The position numbers and the translations under genes are program-made. From Gemmatimonadota bacterium (lineage in GTDB: Bacteria; Gemmatimonadota; Gemmatimonadetes; Gemmatimonadales; GWC2-71-9), in NCBI GenBank assembly GCA_003220975.1, contig QHTX01000085.1, positions 32,046 to 41,556 on the forward strand: DNA of 9,511 bases. The letters run 5' to 3'. The notes under the pieces were generated by a model, which saw nothing but the letters and a program-made list of their open reading frames with translations, was not told the DNA's origin and made no database searches. Shown piece by piece: positions 1-5,240 of the stretch (position 1 is its first letter; each line of letters starts with the position of its first letter).

Positions 1-1088
1 CCGCCGATCAGGACCGCGGACGGAGCCGTGACGAAGGCACACGGCGCCGTAATCGCGACGAGGCCCGCCAGTGTCCCGTTCGCCATCATCGATGGGTCGG
101 GCTTGCCGAACTTGAGCCACATGTAGATCATCGCCACGACCCCGCCTGCCGCCCCAGCCAGCATCGTGTTGGTAGCAATCACACCGATGCGAAGATCTGA
201 CCCCGCGAGCGTCGAGCCGGGGTTGAAGCCGAACCATCCGAAGCACAGGATGAACGTGCCGACGAGCGCCATCGGGATGTTGTGACCCGGGATCGCGTTG
301 GGCGTCCCGTCCGCGTTGTACTTACCGCGCCGCGGACCGAGCAAGGCAGCGCCGACCAGCGCAATCACGCCGCCCGTCATGTGCACCACCGACGAGCCCG
401 CAAAGTCGACGTGCCCATGTCCGAGCCCGAGGTTCACGCCGAGCTGCGACAACCAGCCGCCGCCCCACGTCCAGTTCGCGTACACGGGGTAGATGACCGC
501 GCCGATGAAGAGGCTGAACACCGCGAACGCCGAGAACTTCCAGCGCTCCGCCATCGCCCCGGTCGGGATCGTAGCGGCGGTGTCCATGAAGACCATCTGA
601 AACAGGAAGTACGTGAACACCGGGGCCGCGTAGGCCACGCCGCTCAGGAAGAATCCCGTGTGGCCGAACAGGCCCCACGTCTTGCCGCCCAGATGCAGCG
701 CGAATTCGTTGCTCAGCTTGTCGAAGCCACCGAGCGTCGTCATCGGACCGAGGCCGCCGGCCTGCAGCGCGAAGCCGATCGCCCAGTACGCGAGCATGCC
801 GATGCCGTACACCATGAAGTTCATGGCGAAGGTGTGGGCGGCGTTCTTGGCCCGCGTGAAACCGGTCTCCACCATGGCGAACCCGGCCTGCATGAACATC
901 ACGAGGAAGCCCGCAATCAGCGTCCACACGAAGTTGATGGCGACCGTGTTCGCCGCGGCGGCGGCGTTCGCGGCCTGCGCGAGCGAGTCGACCTTCAGCG
1001 CCGCCGGCGCCGCCGGGACTCCCTGCGCCGCGAGCACGAACGGCCCCGCCAGAGTGAACAGCAAGCCAAGGCCAACCGAGCGTCTCAT
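1..1088 (-). CDS. amt: Ammonium transporter (Amt/MEP/Rh family), 3' end outside window
   Basis: Inner-membrane channel that takes up ammonium. The frame is open from ATG at 1088 to the window edge, giving 362 residues without a stop, so the C-terminal helices are missing. Residues 1-21 form a signal-like hydrophobic leader (cut near ALA-AQG), followed by an Ala-rich stretch before the first core helix (about 50-70). Visible Amt signatures are FQMVFMDTAATIPTGAMAER (163-182), the NWTWGGGW segment (205-212), HVDFAGSSVVH (226-236) with the structural Asp228 and the first pore His236, and FGWFGFNPGS (283-292). The second pore histidine of the twin-His pair should lie beyond the edge. Residues about 110-150 form a long loop (LGGKTWGLFGHTGFF) seen in one bacterial Amt subgroup. 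The start is supported by GGAG at 1094-1097 on this strand, 5 nt before ATG. A PII gene (glnK/glnB) is a common downstream partner but would be off-window. The family call is secure. Confidence 0.95.
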   Translation of the reverse strand, partial: MRRSVGLGLLFTLAGPFVLAAQGVPAAPAALKVDSLAQAANAAAAANTVAINFVWTLIAGFLVMFMQAGFAMVETGFTRAKNAAHTFAMNFMVYGIGMLAYWAIGFALQAGGLGPMTTLGGFDKLSNEFALHLGGKTWGLFGHTGFFLSGVAYAAPVFTYFLFQMVFMDTAATIPTGAMAERWKFSAFAVFSLFIGAVIYPVYANWTWGGGWLSQLGVNLGLGHGHVDFAGSSVVHMTGGVIALVGAALLGPRRGKYNADGTPNAIPGHNIPMALVGTFILCFGWFGFNPGSTLAGSDLRIGVIATNTMLAGAAGGVVAMIYMWLKFGKPDPSMMANGTLAGLVAITAPCAFVTAPSAVLIG

Positions 1089-1093
1089 ACGGT

Positions 1094-1104
1094 CTCCAAA
1101 GGAG
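1094..1104 (-). promoter_or_regulatory. amt ribosome binding site inside a short inverted repeat
   Basis: On the minus strand the Shine-Dalgarno GGAG (1094-1097) lies 5 nt before the amt ATG. It is preceded by TTT and CTCC (1101-1104), so CTCC-TTT-GGAG can fold into a 4-bp stem that pairs the ribosome binding site. The stem is short and may be chance. What is seen is the GGAG and its spacing; occlusion of the site is inference. Confidence 0.4.
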
Positions 1105-1132
1105 GTGAGGTCGGTTCTGCGTGGTGCTCTCA

Positions 1133-1157
1133 GATTCGTGCATATATTGCACGAATC
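1133..1157. promoter_or_regulatory. Operator-like perfect inverted repeat (site 1) upstream of amt
   Basis: GATTCGTGCA and its exact complement TGCACGAATC flank a 5-bp TATAT core: a perfect 10-bp dyad, 45 bp upstream of the amt start codon. The inner part, GTGCA-N5-TGCAC, recurs at 1213-1227. Size and symmetry suit a homodimeric transcription factor. The AT core could also be part of a -10 element for amt: read leftward, TATATG at 1146-1141 sits 17 bp after GTGATG at 1169-1164, which is a weak match. A regulator there could then act by blocking RNA polymerase. The half-sites are oriented opposite to the enterobacterial NtrC consensus (GCAC...GTGC), so the regulator is unknown. Confidence 0.6.
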
Positions 1158-1201
1158 AGTGATCATCACGCTACACCCAATCGGGTTAATACGAGCAGGT
1201 G

Positions 1202-1211
1202 TACCATGGTA
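1202..1211. repeat. 10-bp palindrome TACCATGGTA between the two operator-like sites
   Basis: A perfect self-complementary decamer, lying 1 bp before the second GTGCA-N5-TGCAC site. It may be part of a composite regulator-binding region or simply chance in a 500-bp spacer. No function is claimed. Confidence 0.3.
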
Positions 1212-1212
1212 T

Positions 1213-1227
1213 GTGCAGATTATGCAC
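1213..1227. promoter_or_regulatory. Operator-like inverted repeat (site 2), GTGCA-N5-TGCAC
   Basis: The same half-sites and the same 5-bp spacing as the core of site 1, with a different core sequence (GATTA). The centres (1145 and 1220) are 75 bp apart, close to seven turns of B-DNA, so two bound dimers could face the same side and loop the DNA. The repetition of motif, spacing and near-helical phasing is the evidence that these are binding sites. The bound protein and the target gene (amt, dapB or both) are not known. Confidence 0.5.
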
Positions 1228-1373
1228 GTTCCGATGGGCACAGAAGCTGGGCTGGGGACCGGCCGTAGACCGGCTGGCGATCGGGAGTGGTGATGATCCC
1301 GCGCGCCGAGCGTGTCGTGGACAGCGACCTTCTCGGTCGTCCTGATCACTTAAATCACGCCGGCCGCGCTCAA

Positions 1374-1399
1374 GTGCCGCCTCGCCCGGGCGGCGGCAC
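1374..1399. repeat. GC-rich inverted repeat (stem-loop 1 of the dapB upstream region)
   Basis: GTGCCGCC (1374-1381) pairs perfectly with GGCGGCAC (1392-1399) around a 10-nt loop. No T-run follows on either strand, so it is not a classic intrinsic terminator. It is the first of four potential hairpins before dapB. It lies just upstream of a TTGACA hexamer, so it may not be in the dapB transcript at all. Confidence 0.4.
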
Positions 1400-1407
1400 G
1401 CGTCCGC

Positions 1408-1413
1408 TTGACA
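1408..1413 (+). promoter_or_regulatory. Possible -35 element (TTGACA) for the dapBAD-proC operon
   Basis: A perfect sigma-70 -35 hexamer in the correct orientation, about 220 bp before dapB. The positions 16-18 bp downstream (around 1430-1437, CAAGGTTT) match the -10 consensus poorly, so this is a weak candidate. If it is used, the transcript would begin near 1445 and the leader would contain the three hairpins at 1489-1607. Confidence 0.2.
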
Positions 1414-1488
1414 CCCTGAGGCCACCCGGCAAGGTTTCGCGCTCGACATGAGCCTCAAGTTCCACGTTTCTCGCCCTGCCCCGCGCGG

Positions 1489-1512
1489 CGGCCGGCCACG
1501 GCTGGCCGGCCG
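1489..1512. repeat. Strong 10-bp GC stem-loop in the dapB leader
   Basis: CGGCCGGCCA (1489-1498) and TGGCCGGCCG (1503-1512) pair perfectly around a 4-nt CGGC loop. This is the most stable simple hairpin in the intergenic region. The sequence after it on either strand is not T-rich, which argues against an ordinary intrinsic terminator. It could be a leader-RNA structure, a bidirectional barrier between the divergent genes, or a chance product of high GC. Confidence 0.5.
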
Positions 1513-1533
1513 AAAGCGGGCGCGTCTCCAGTA

Positions 1534-1553
1534 GCCCGGATTCAGCTCCGGGC
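1534..1553. repeat. 7-bp stem-loop in the dapB leader
   Basis: GCCCGGA (1534-1540) pairs with TCCGGGC (1547-1553) around TTCAGC. Two more pairs are possible if C1554 is bulged. It follows the 1489-1512 hairpin by 21 nt and precedes the 1587-1607 hairpin, giving a tandem array directly before dapB. Confidence 0.4.
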
Positions 1554-1586
1554 CTAGCTCCCGACAATTCATGGTGTGAACCACGC

Positions 1587-1607
1587 CGCGCCGGGTCTTT
1601 CGGCGCG
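1587..1607. repeat. 7-bp stem-loop just upstream of the dapB ribosome binding site
   Basis: CGCGCCG (1587-1593) pairs with CGGCGCG (1601-1607) around GGTCTTT. The 3' arm ends 17 nt before the dapB Shine-Dalgarno, close enough to affect ribosome access if the leader is transcribed. The effect is inference; the complementarity is seen. Confidence 0.4.
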
Positions 1608-1624
1608 CGCTCGGTCACTTGCTC

Positions 1625-1628
1625 GAGG
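1625..1628 (+). promoter_or_regulatory. dapB Shine-Dalgarno (GAGG), fixes the start at 1634
   Basis: GAGG lies 5 nt before ATG 1634. An in-frame TTG at 1619 would extend the protein by five residues, but the GAGG would then fall inside the gene. DapB proteins normally begin directly with the Rossmann strand, as MKLALLGHGRMG does. Confidence 0.6.
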
Positions 1629-1633
1629 TCGCA

Positions 1634-2344
1634 ATGAAGCTCGCTCTGTTGGGCCACGGTCGGATGGGACGCGTAATCGCGGCCCAGGCCCGCGCCGCGG
1701 GACACGAGGTCGCGGCGATCGTGACGTCGGGCAACGCCGCCGACGCGGCGCGGCTGCTCCCCGGTCATGACGTCGCGATCGATTTCTCCGTCCCGGCCGC
1801 TGTGCCCGCACACGCGGCGGCGTGCGCCGCGGCGGGCGTACCCCTGGTCGAGGGCACGACTGGATGGCACGAGGAAGAGGCAGCGGTTCGGCGGCTGGTC
1901 GCGGAGCGAAGGGCGACGCTCGTGTACGGGCCGAACTTCTCGATCGGCGTCAACCTGTTCTACCGCGTGGTCGCCGGAGCGGCGCGGCAGTTCCGCGGGC
2001 TCGCGGCTTACGACCCGTTCATCGAGGAGGCGCACCACGCGCGAAAGCGCGACGCGCCGTCGGGGACGGCCATCATGCTGCGCGACATCTTACGGCGGGA
2101 AACGGGTCGGGACGATGTGCCGGTCGCGAGCACGCGGGCCGGTCACATCCCCGGAACGCACCGCGTAGGGTTCGATTCGGTCGGTGACGAGATTCTGCTG
2201 ACGCACACGGCGCGCAGCCGCGACGGGTTCGCCGCGGGCGCGCTGCTCGCCGCCCGCTGGATCATGGGGCGCCGGGAGGCGGGCATGCACTGCTTCACGG
2301 ACGTGCTGGACGACGTGTTGGCGATGGAAAGGACGCTGGTATGA
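1634..2344 (+). CDS. dapB: 4-hydroxy-tetrahydrodipicolinate reductase
   Basis: Cytoplasmic NAD(P)H-dependent reductase of the diaminopimelate/lysine pathway; it reduces the DapA product to tetrahydrodipicolinate. The 236 residues start with a Rossmann fold (GHGRMG, 7-12), followed by the DFS segment (50-52), EGTTGW (73-78) and NFSIGVNLF (101-109). Next is the family signature EAHHARKRDAPSGTA (132-146), whose His134 and Lys138 match the catalytic pair of E. coli DapB (His159 and Lys163). GHIPGTH (170-176) and the FTDVLDDVL C-terminus complete the fold. At 236 residues it is shorter than E. coli DapB (273) and resembles the compact DapB forms of several non-proteobacterial phyla. It is the first gene of the operon, and its TGA overlaps the dapA ATG (ATGA). 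Confidence 0.96.
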   Translation: MKLALLGHGRMGRVIAAQARAAGHEVAAIVTSGNAADAARLLPGHDVAIDFSVPAAVPAHAAACAAAGVPLVEGTTGWHEEEAAVRRLVAERRATLVYGPNFSIGVNLFYRVVAGAARQFRGLAAYDPFIEEAHHARKRDAPSGTAIMLRDILRRETGRDDVPVASTRAGHIPGTHRVGFDSVGDEILLTHTARSRDGFAAGALLAARWIMGRREAGMHCFTDVLDDVLAMERTLV

Positions 2345-3264
2345 CGATGCACGTGGATTGGCTGCGCGGCTGTGGGACTGCACTCGTGACGCCGTTCACC
2401 GCGACCGGCGGCGTGGACGTGACGCGGCTCGAAGCGCTGGTCGAGCGGCAGGTGGCGGGCGGCGTGCGGCTGCTCGTGCCCTGTGGAACGACGGGCGAGG
2501 CGGCGACGCTCACGCCGGCGGAGCACGCCCGCGTGATCGCGCTGACGGTCGCGGCGGCGCGCGGGCGCGCACGGATCCTTGCCGGGGTAGGCAGCAACGC
2601 GACGGCCGCCACGGTCGAGCGGGCCCAGGCCGCCCGGGCGGCCGGCGCCGACGCCATTCTCGTCGTCGCCCCCTATTACAACAAGCCCACCCAAGGGGGC
2701 CTCGTGGCGCATTTCCGCGCCGCCGCGGACGCCGTCAGCAGCCTGCCGGTCGTGCTGTACAACGTGCCCGGCCGCACGGCGTCGAACATCAGCGCCGCCA
2801 CGACCCTGACCCTGGCGCGCGACGCCGAGAACATCGCGGGCATCAAGGAGGCGTCGGGCGACCTGGCCCAGATCATGGCGATCCTCCGCGAGCGGCCGCC
2901 CGGCTTCGCCGTGCTCTCGGGAGACGACGCGCTGACGCTGCCCCTCATCGCCCTGGGGGCCGACGGTGTGATCTCGGTGGTGTCGAACGAGGTCCCGGAT
3001 TTGATGGCCCGGCTGACGCAGCTCGCCCTGTCGGGCGAGTGGGAGGCAGCGCGTACCCTGCACTACCGGCTGCTGCCGCTCATGGAGGCGAACTTCATCG
3101 AATCGAACCCGGGCCCGGTGAAGGCCGCGCTCGCGCTCATGGGCCTGCTCGAGGAGCGCTATCGCCTGCCGCTCGTTGCGGTGCAGGAGCAGACACGCGC
3201 GCGCCTGGGGGCACTACTGCGCGAGCTGGGCCTGCTGCGCGACGCCGCTCATGCAGCTGTCTGA
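2341..3264 (+). CDS. dapA: 4-hydroxy-tetrahydrodipicolinate synthase
   Basis: Cytoplasmic Schiff-base aldolase (TIM barrel) that condenses pyruvate with aspartate semialdehyde, the entry step to diaminopimelate and lysine. The 307 residues show GTTGEAATL (49-57) with the catalytic Thr, APYYNKPTQGG (110-120) with the Tyr pair, VLYNVPGRT (138-146) with catalytic Tyr140 and substrate-binding Arg145, and GIKEASGD (167-174) with Schiff-base Lys169. Together these distinguish DapA from the N-acetylneuraminate lyase and KDG aldolase branches. The start is ATG 2341, with AAAGGA (2328-2333) 7 nt upstream inside dapB; the 4-nt overlap implies translational coupling. The 3' end overlaps dapD by 14 nt. 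Length and motifs are typical and nothing looks damaged. Confidence 0.96.
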   Translation: MTMHVDWLRGCGTALVTPFTATGGVDVTRLEALVERQVAGGVRLLVPCGTTGEAATLTPAEHARVIALTVAAARGRARILAGVGSNATAATVERAQAARAAGADAILVVAPYYNKPTQGGLVAHFRAAADAVSSLPVVLYNVPGRTASNISAATTLTLARDAENIAGIKEASGDLAQIMAILRERPPGFAVLSGDDALTLPLIALGADGVISVVSNEVPDLMARLTQLALSGEWEAARTLHYRLLPLMEANFIESNPGPVKAALALMGLLEERYRLPLVAVQEQTRARLGALLRELGLLRDAAHAAV

Positions 3265-4087
3265 ACGCATCGAGGCCCTCGCCGCGGCACAGCGCCCGCA
3301 ATACGGCGACGCCGACCGCGCGCTGTTCGCGGAGTTTCGCGCCGCTCTCTCGCGCGGCACGGTCCGGGCCGCCGAGCGCCTGGCGGACGGCACCTGGCGA
3401 GTCAATGCCTGGGTCAAGCGGGGTATCCTGCTCGGCTTCCGGATGGGGGCGCTCGTGGACATGTCCCCTCCCCACTCCCCGCTGCGCTTCTTCGACAAGG
3501 ACACCTACCCGACACGCGCGACGACGCTCGCCGAGGGCGTGCGCATCGTGCCGGGCGGCTCGAGCATTCGCGACGGCGCCTACGTCGCTCCCGGGGTGGT
3601 GTGCATGCCGCCGATGTACGTGAACGTCGGGGCGTATGTGGACGAGGGCACGATGATCGACAGCCACGCGCTGGTCGGCTCGTGTGCGCAGATCGGCAAA
3701 CGGGTGCACCTCTCCGCCGCCGCCCAGGTGGGCGGCGTGCTCGAGCCCGTGGGCGCGCTGCCGGTGGTCGTGGAAGACGACGTGCTCGTGGGCGGCGGGT
3801 GCGGGATCTACGAGGGCGCTGTCGTGCGGGCTCGTGCCGTGCTCGCCCCCGGCACCATCCTCACGGCCGCGACGCCGGTCCACGACCTGGTGCGCGAGCG
3901 GGTGTACCGGCGCGACGGTGAGCGGCCGCTCGAGATTCCCGCGGGCGCGGTCGTGGTGCCCGGCAGCCGGACCGCCAACGGCGCCGCCGCCGGGCGGTGG
4001 GGGATCTCGCTCTATACGCCGGTGATCATCAAGTACCGCGACGCGACAACCGACGCCGCGACTCTGCTCGAAGAACATCTGCGATGA
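3251..4087 (+). CDS. dapD: 2,3,4,5-tetrahydropyridine-2,6-dicarboxylate N-succinyltransferase
   Basis: Transfers succinyl from succinyl-CoA to tetrahydrodipicolinate, which commits the cell to the succinylase branch of lysine synthesis. The 278 residues comprise a helical N-terminal domain (1-about 95), a left-handed beta-helix of hexapeptide repeats (about 98-215), and a C-terminal segment ending ISLYTPVIIKYRDATT. Close matches to E. coli DapD (274 residues) include NVGAYVDEGTM (125-135), VGSCAQIGKRVHLS (142-155), GGVLEP (161-166) and EIPAGAVVVPG (228-238). Asp137 and Glu188 are plausible counterparts of the acidic active-site residues described for the family. The ATG overlaps the end of dapA by 14 nt and has no clear Shine-Dalgarno, so coupling to dapA translation is likely. 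The next gene starts 7 nt after the stop. Confidence 0.95.
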   Translation: MQLSERIEALAAAQRPQYGDADRALFAEFRAALSRGTVRAAERLADGTWRVNAWVKRGILLGFRMGALVDMSPPHSPLRFFDKDTYPTRATTLAEGVRIVPGGSSIRDGAYVAPGVVCMPPMYVNVGAYVDEGTMIDSHALVGSCAQIGKRVHLSAAAQVGGVLEPVGALPVVVEDDVLVGGGCGIYEGAVVRARAVLAPGTILTAATPVHDLVRERVYRRDGERPLEIPAGAVVVPGSRTANGAAAGRWGISLYTPVIIKYRDATTDAATLLEEHLR

Positions 4088-4094
4088 GGACGCT

Positions 4095-4907
4095 ATGATC
4101 GACCAACGGGTGGCGGTGCTGGGACTCGGGAAGATCGGAACCATCCTGCTCCAGGGACTGTTGAAGGCCGGCCTGCCCCCCGGGAAGGCCTGCGCCACCG
4201 TGCGTCACGCGGAGCGGGCGCGCGCATCGAGCGGGCAGCTGCCGGTCCCGGTCGGCCCCGACAACCGGACGGCGGCGCGGTCGGCGGACATCATCCTGAT
4301 CTCGGTCAAGCCCCAGAACGTGGGCGAGTTGCTCGAAGAGATCCGCCCCGAGGTCACACCAGCCAAGCTCGTCGTGTCAGTCGCCGCGTCCGTGCCCACG
4401 AGCTACATCGAGGCCCGGCTCGCCGACGGGGTGCCGGTCGTGCGGGCCATGCCGAACACTCCGTGTCAGGTCGGCGCGGGCATGACGGGCATCTGCAAGG
4501 GAAGTCATGCCACCGACGTCCATCTCAACCTCGCCCGGCAGCTGTTCGACACGGTGGGTCGGACGGTGGTGGTGGACGAGAAGCATATGGACGCGGTGAC
4601 CGGCCTGTCGGCGAGCGGCCCCGCGTTCATCTACATCATTCTCGAGTCGCTCGCAGAAGCGGGGGTGAAGGTCGGGCTGCCCCGGGACGTCGCCACCCTG
4701 CTGTCCGCGCAGACGCTGCTCGGCGCCGCCAAGGTGGCGCTCGACACGGGGGATCATCCGGCCCTGCTCAAGGATACGGTGACCACGCCGGCGGGATGCA
4801 CGATCGACGGGATCCTCGAGCTCGAGGAGGGGAAGCTCCGCGTGACCCTGATCAAGGCCGTGGTGAAGTCCACCCAGCGCGCCAAGGAATTGTTGTTCGA
4901 GACGTAG
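4095..4907 (+). CDS. proC: Pyrroline-5-carboxylate reductase
   Basis: Cytoplasmic NAD(P)H reductase that makes L-proline from 1-pyrroline-5-carboxylate. The 270 residues hold an N-terminal Rossmann fold (GLGKIG, 10-15), the nucleotide-domain motifs SVKPQ (70-74) and RAMPNTP (117-123), and the helical dimerisation domain with GLSASGPAF (170-178). The ProC signature near the C-terminus reads TPAGCTIDGI (231-240) where the commoner form is SPGGTT..GL. Length is standard. GAGGA (4086-4090) overlaps the dapD stop and is 4 nt before the ATG, so this is very probably the last gene of the dap operon. Proline and lysine synthesis share no intermediate here, so co-expression is the simple reading. It is followed at once by a 20-bp palindrome. 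Confidence 0.93.
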   Translation: MIDQRVAVLGLGKIGTILLQGLLKAGLPPGKACATVRHAERARASSGQLPVPVGPDNRTAARSADIILISVKPQNVGELLEEIRPEVTPAKLVVSVAASVPTSYIEARLADGVPVVRAMPNTPCQVGAGMTGICKGSHATDVHLNLARQLFDTVGRTVVVDEKHMDAVTGLSASGPAFIYIILESLAEAGVKVGLPRDVATLLSAQTLLGAAKVALDTGDHPALLKDTVTTPAGCTIDGILELEEGKLRVTLIKAVVKSTQRAKELLFET

Positions 4908-4927
4908 GGGCACGGCATGCCGTGCCC
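4908..4927. repeat. Perfect 20-bp palindrome at the convergent junction
   Basis: GGGCACGGCA and its exact complement TGCCGTGCCC abut with no spacer, starting on the base after the proC stop. On the other strand it lies 6 bp beyond the stop of the 98-residue gene, so it sits between two converging operons. It could act as a bidirectional terminator hairpin without a T-run. It also looks like REP-type intergenic repeats built on GGGCACGG...CCGTGCCC that I recall from several phyla. No second copy was found in this window. Confidence 0.6.
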
Positions 4928-4933
4928 GTACCG

Positions 4934-5230
4934 TCAGCGGTAGCCCTGAAACGGCTCCGTCAGGAGTCGCACACCGAGGGGCTTGTAGCGGAACACGTGG
5001 GTGAGCCGGACGTCGTCGCCGACACGCTCGACGCGCGTTTCCACGAGCTCCAAGTCCTTGGCGTCGCCCAGGCCCATGCCGTTCAAGCGCTCCGCTTCCG
5101 CCTTGCAGACGTCGCCGGGCGTCGGCTTGGGGTTGGGGTAGGCGTCCTCGTGGTGGTGCCGGAGCGCGTCCCAATGCGCGTCGCCGGCGCGCTCCACCGA
5201 GTCGCGGATGTCGTCGCGGGTGAAAGGCAT
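4934..5230 (-). CDS. Small conserved-looking protein of unknown function
   Basis: 98 residues starting MPFTRDDIRD, with no signal peptide or membrane segment, so probably cytoplasmic. It shows a His/acidic cluster (RHHHEDAYPNPKPTP, 24-38), a central charged helix-like stretch (CKAEAERLNGMGLGDAKDLEL) and a C-terminal beta-like segment (VRLTHVFRYKPLGVRLL). I recognise no family. Codon use is high-GC like its neighbours. The start at 5230 gives a 10-bp gap to the upstream membrane-protein gene. An in-frame start at 5302 would overlap that gene by about 60 bp and add a Cys/Arg-rich stretch, so it is less likely. No strong Shine-Dalgarno is visible, which suggests coupling to the upstream gene. 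It is the last gene of the minus-strand cluster. Confidence 0.65.
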   Translation of the reverse strand: MPFTRDDIRDSVERAGDAHWDALRHHHEDAYPNPKPTPGDVCKAEAERLNGMGLGDAKDLELVETRVERVGDDVRLTHVFRYKPLGVRLLTEPFQGYR

Positions 5231-5240
5231 GCGGCAGAAG

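Larger units (their letters stand above)
1089..1633. other. Divergent intergenic region between amt and dapB
   Basis: About 545 bp with no convincing gene. It must hold the promoters for leftward amt and rightward dapB. The left part (about 1130-1230) is locally AT-richer and carries two GTGCA-N5-TGCAC inverted repeats and a small palindrome. The right part (about 1370-1610) is GC-rich and carries four potential hairpins. Frames here lack family similarity and have poor third-position GC compared with the neighbouring genes. The long distance to dapB allows for a structured leader or a small RNA, but nothing here matches a riboswitch I recognise. Confidence 0.7.

Noticed and set aside
322..1152. 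276-residue minus-strand frame over amt
   Set aside because: It is out of frame with Amt; its Arg/Gly-rich translation has no family features.
1089..1250. NtrC sites with a sigma-54 promoter upstream of amt
   Set aside because: The half-sites are in the opposite order to the NtrC consensus and no GG-N10-GC pair is seen at a suitable place.
282..1293. Long plus-strand frames opposite amt
   Set aside because: They are Arg/His-rich antisense shadows of the ammonium transporter, whose own frame shows clear family motifs throughout.
1293..1451. 52-codon open frame with ATG preceded by GGGAG at 5 nt
   Set aside because: Third-position GC is only about 70%, clearly below the neighbouring genes. 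It includes TTA and AAT codons, lacks any recognisable motif, and runs through the 1374-1399 hairpin.
1489..1633. Lysine riboswitch before dapB
   Set aside because: The hairpins are simple and separate. I cannot find the multi-helix junction or conserved purine-rich elements of the lysine aptamer; a covariance-model search would settle this.
1186..2038. Minus-strand frames covering the intergenic region and dapB
   Set aside because: Low-complexity Arg/Pro-rich translations opposite a well-supported dapB; typical of high-GC antisense.
3176..3250. Upstream in-frame start for dapD
   Set aside because: It would overlap dapA by almost 90 bp and add a Cys/Arg-rich stretch absent from DapD; ATG 3251 fits the family length.
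3137..4198. 353-residue minus-strand frame opposite dapD
   Set aside because: An antisense shadow; dapD on the plus strand matches its family end to end.
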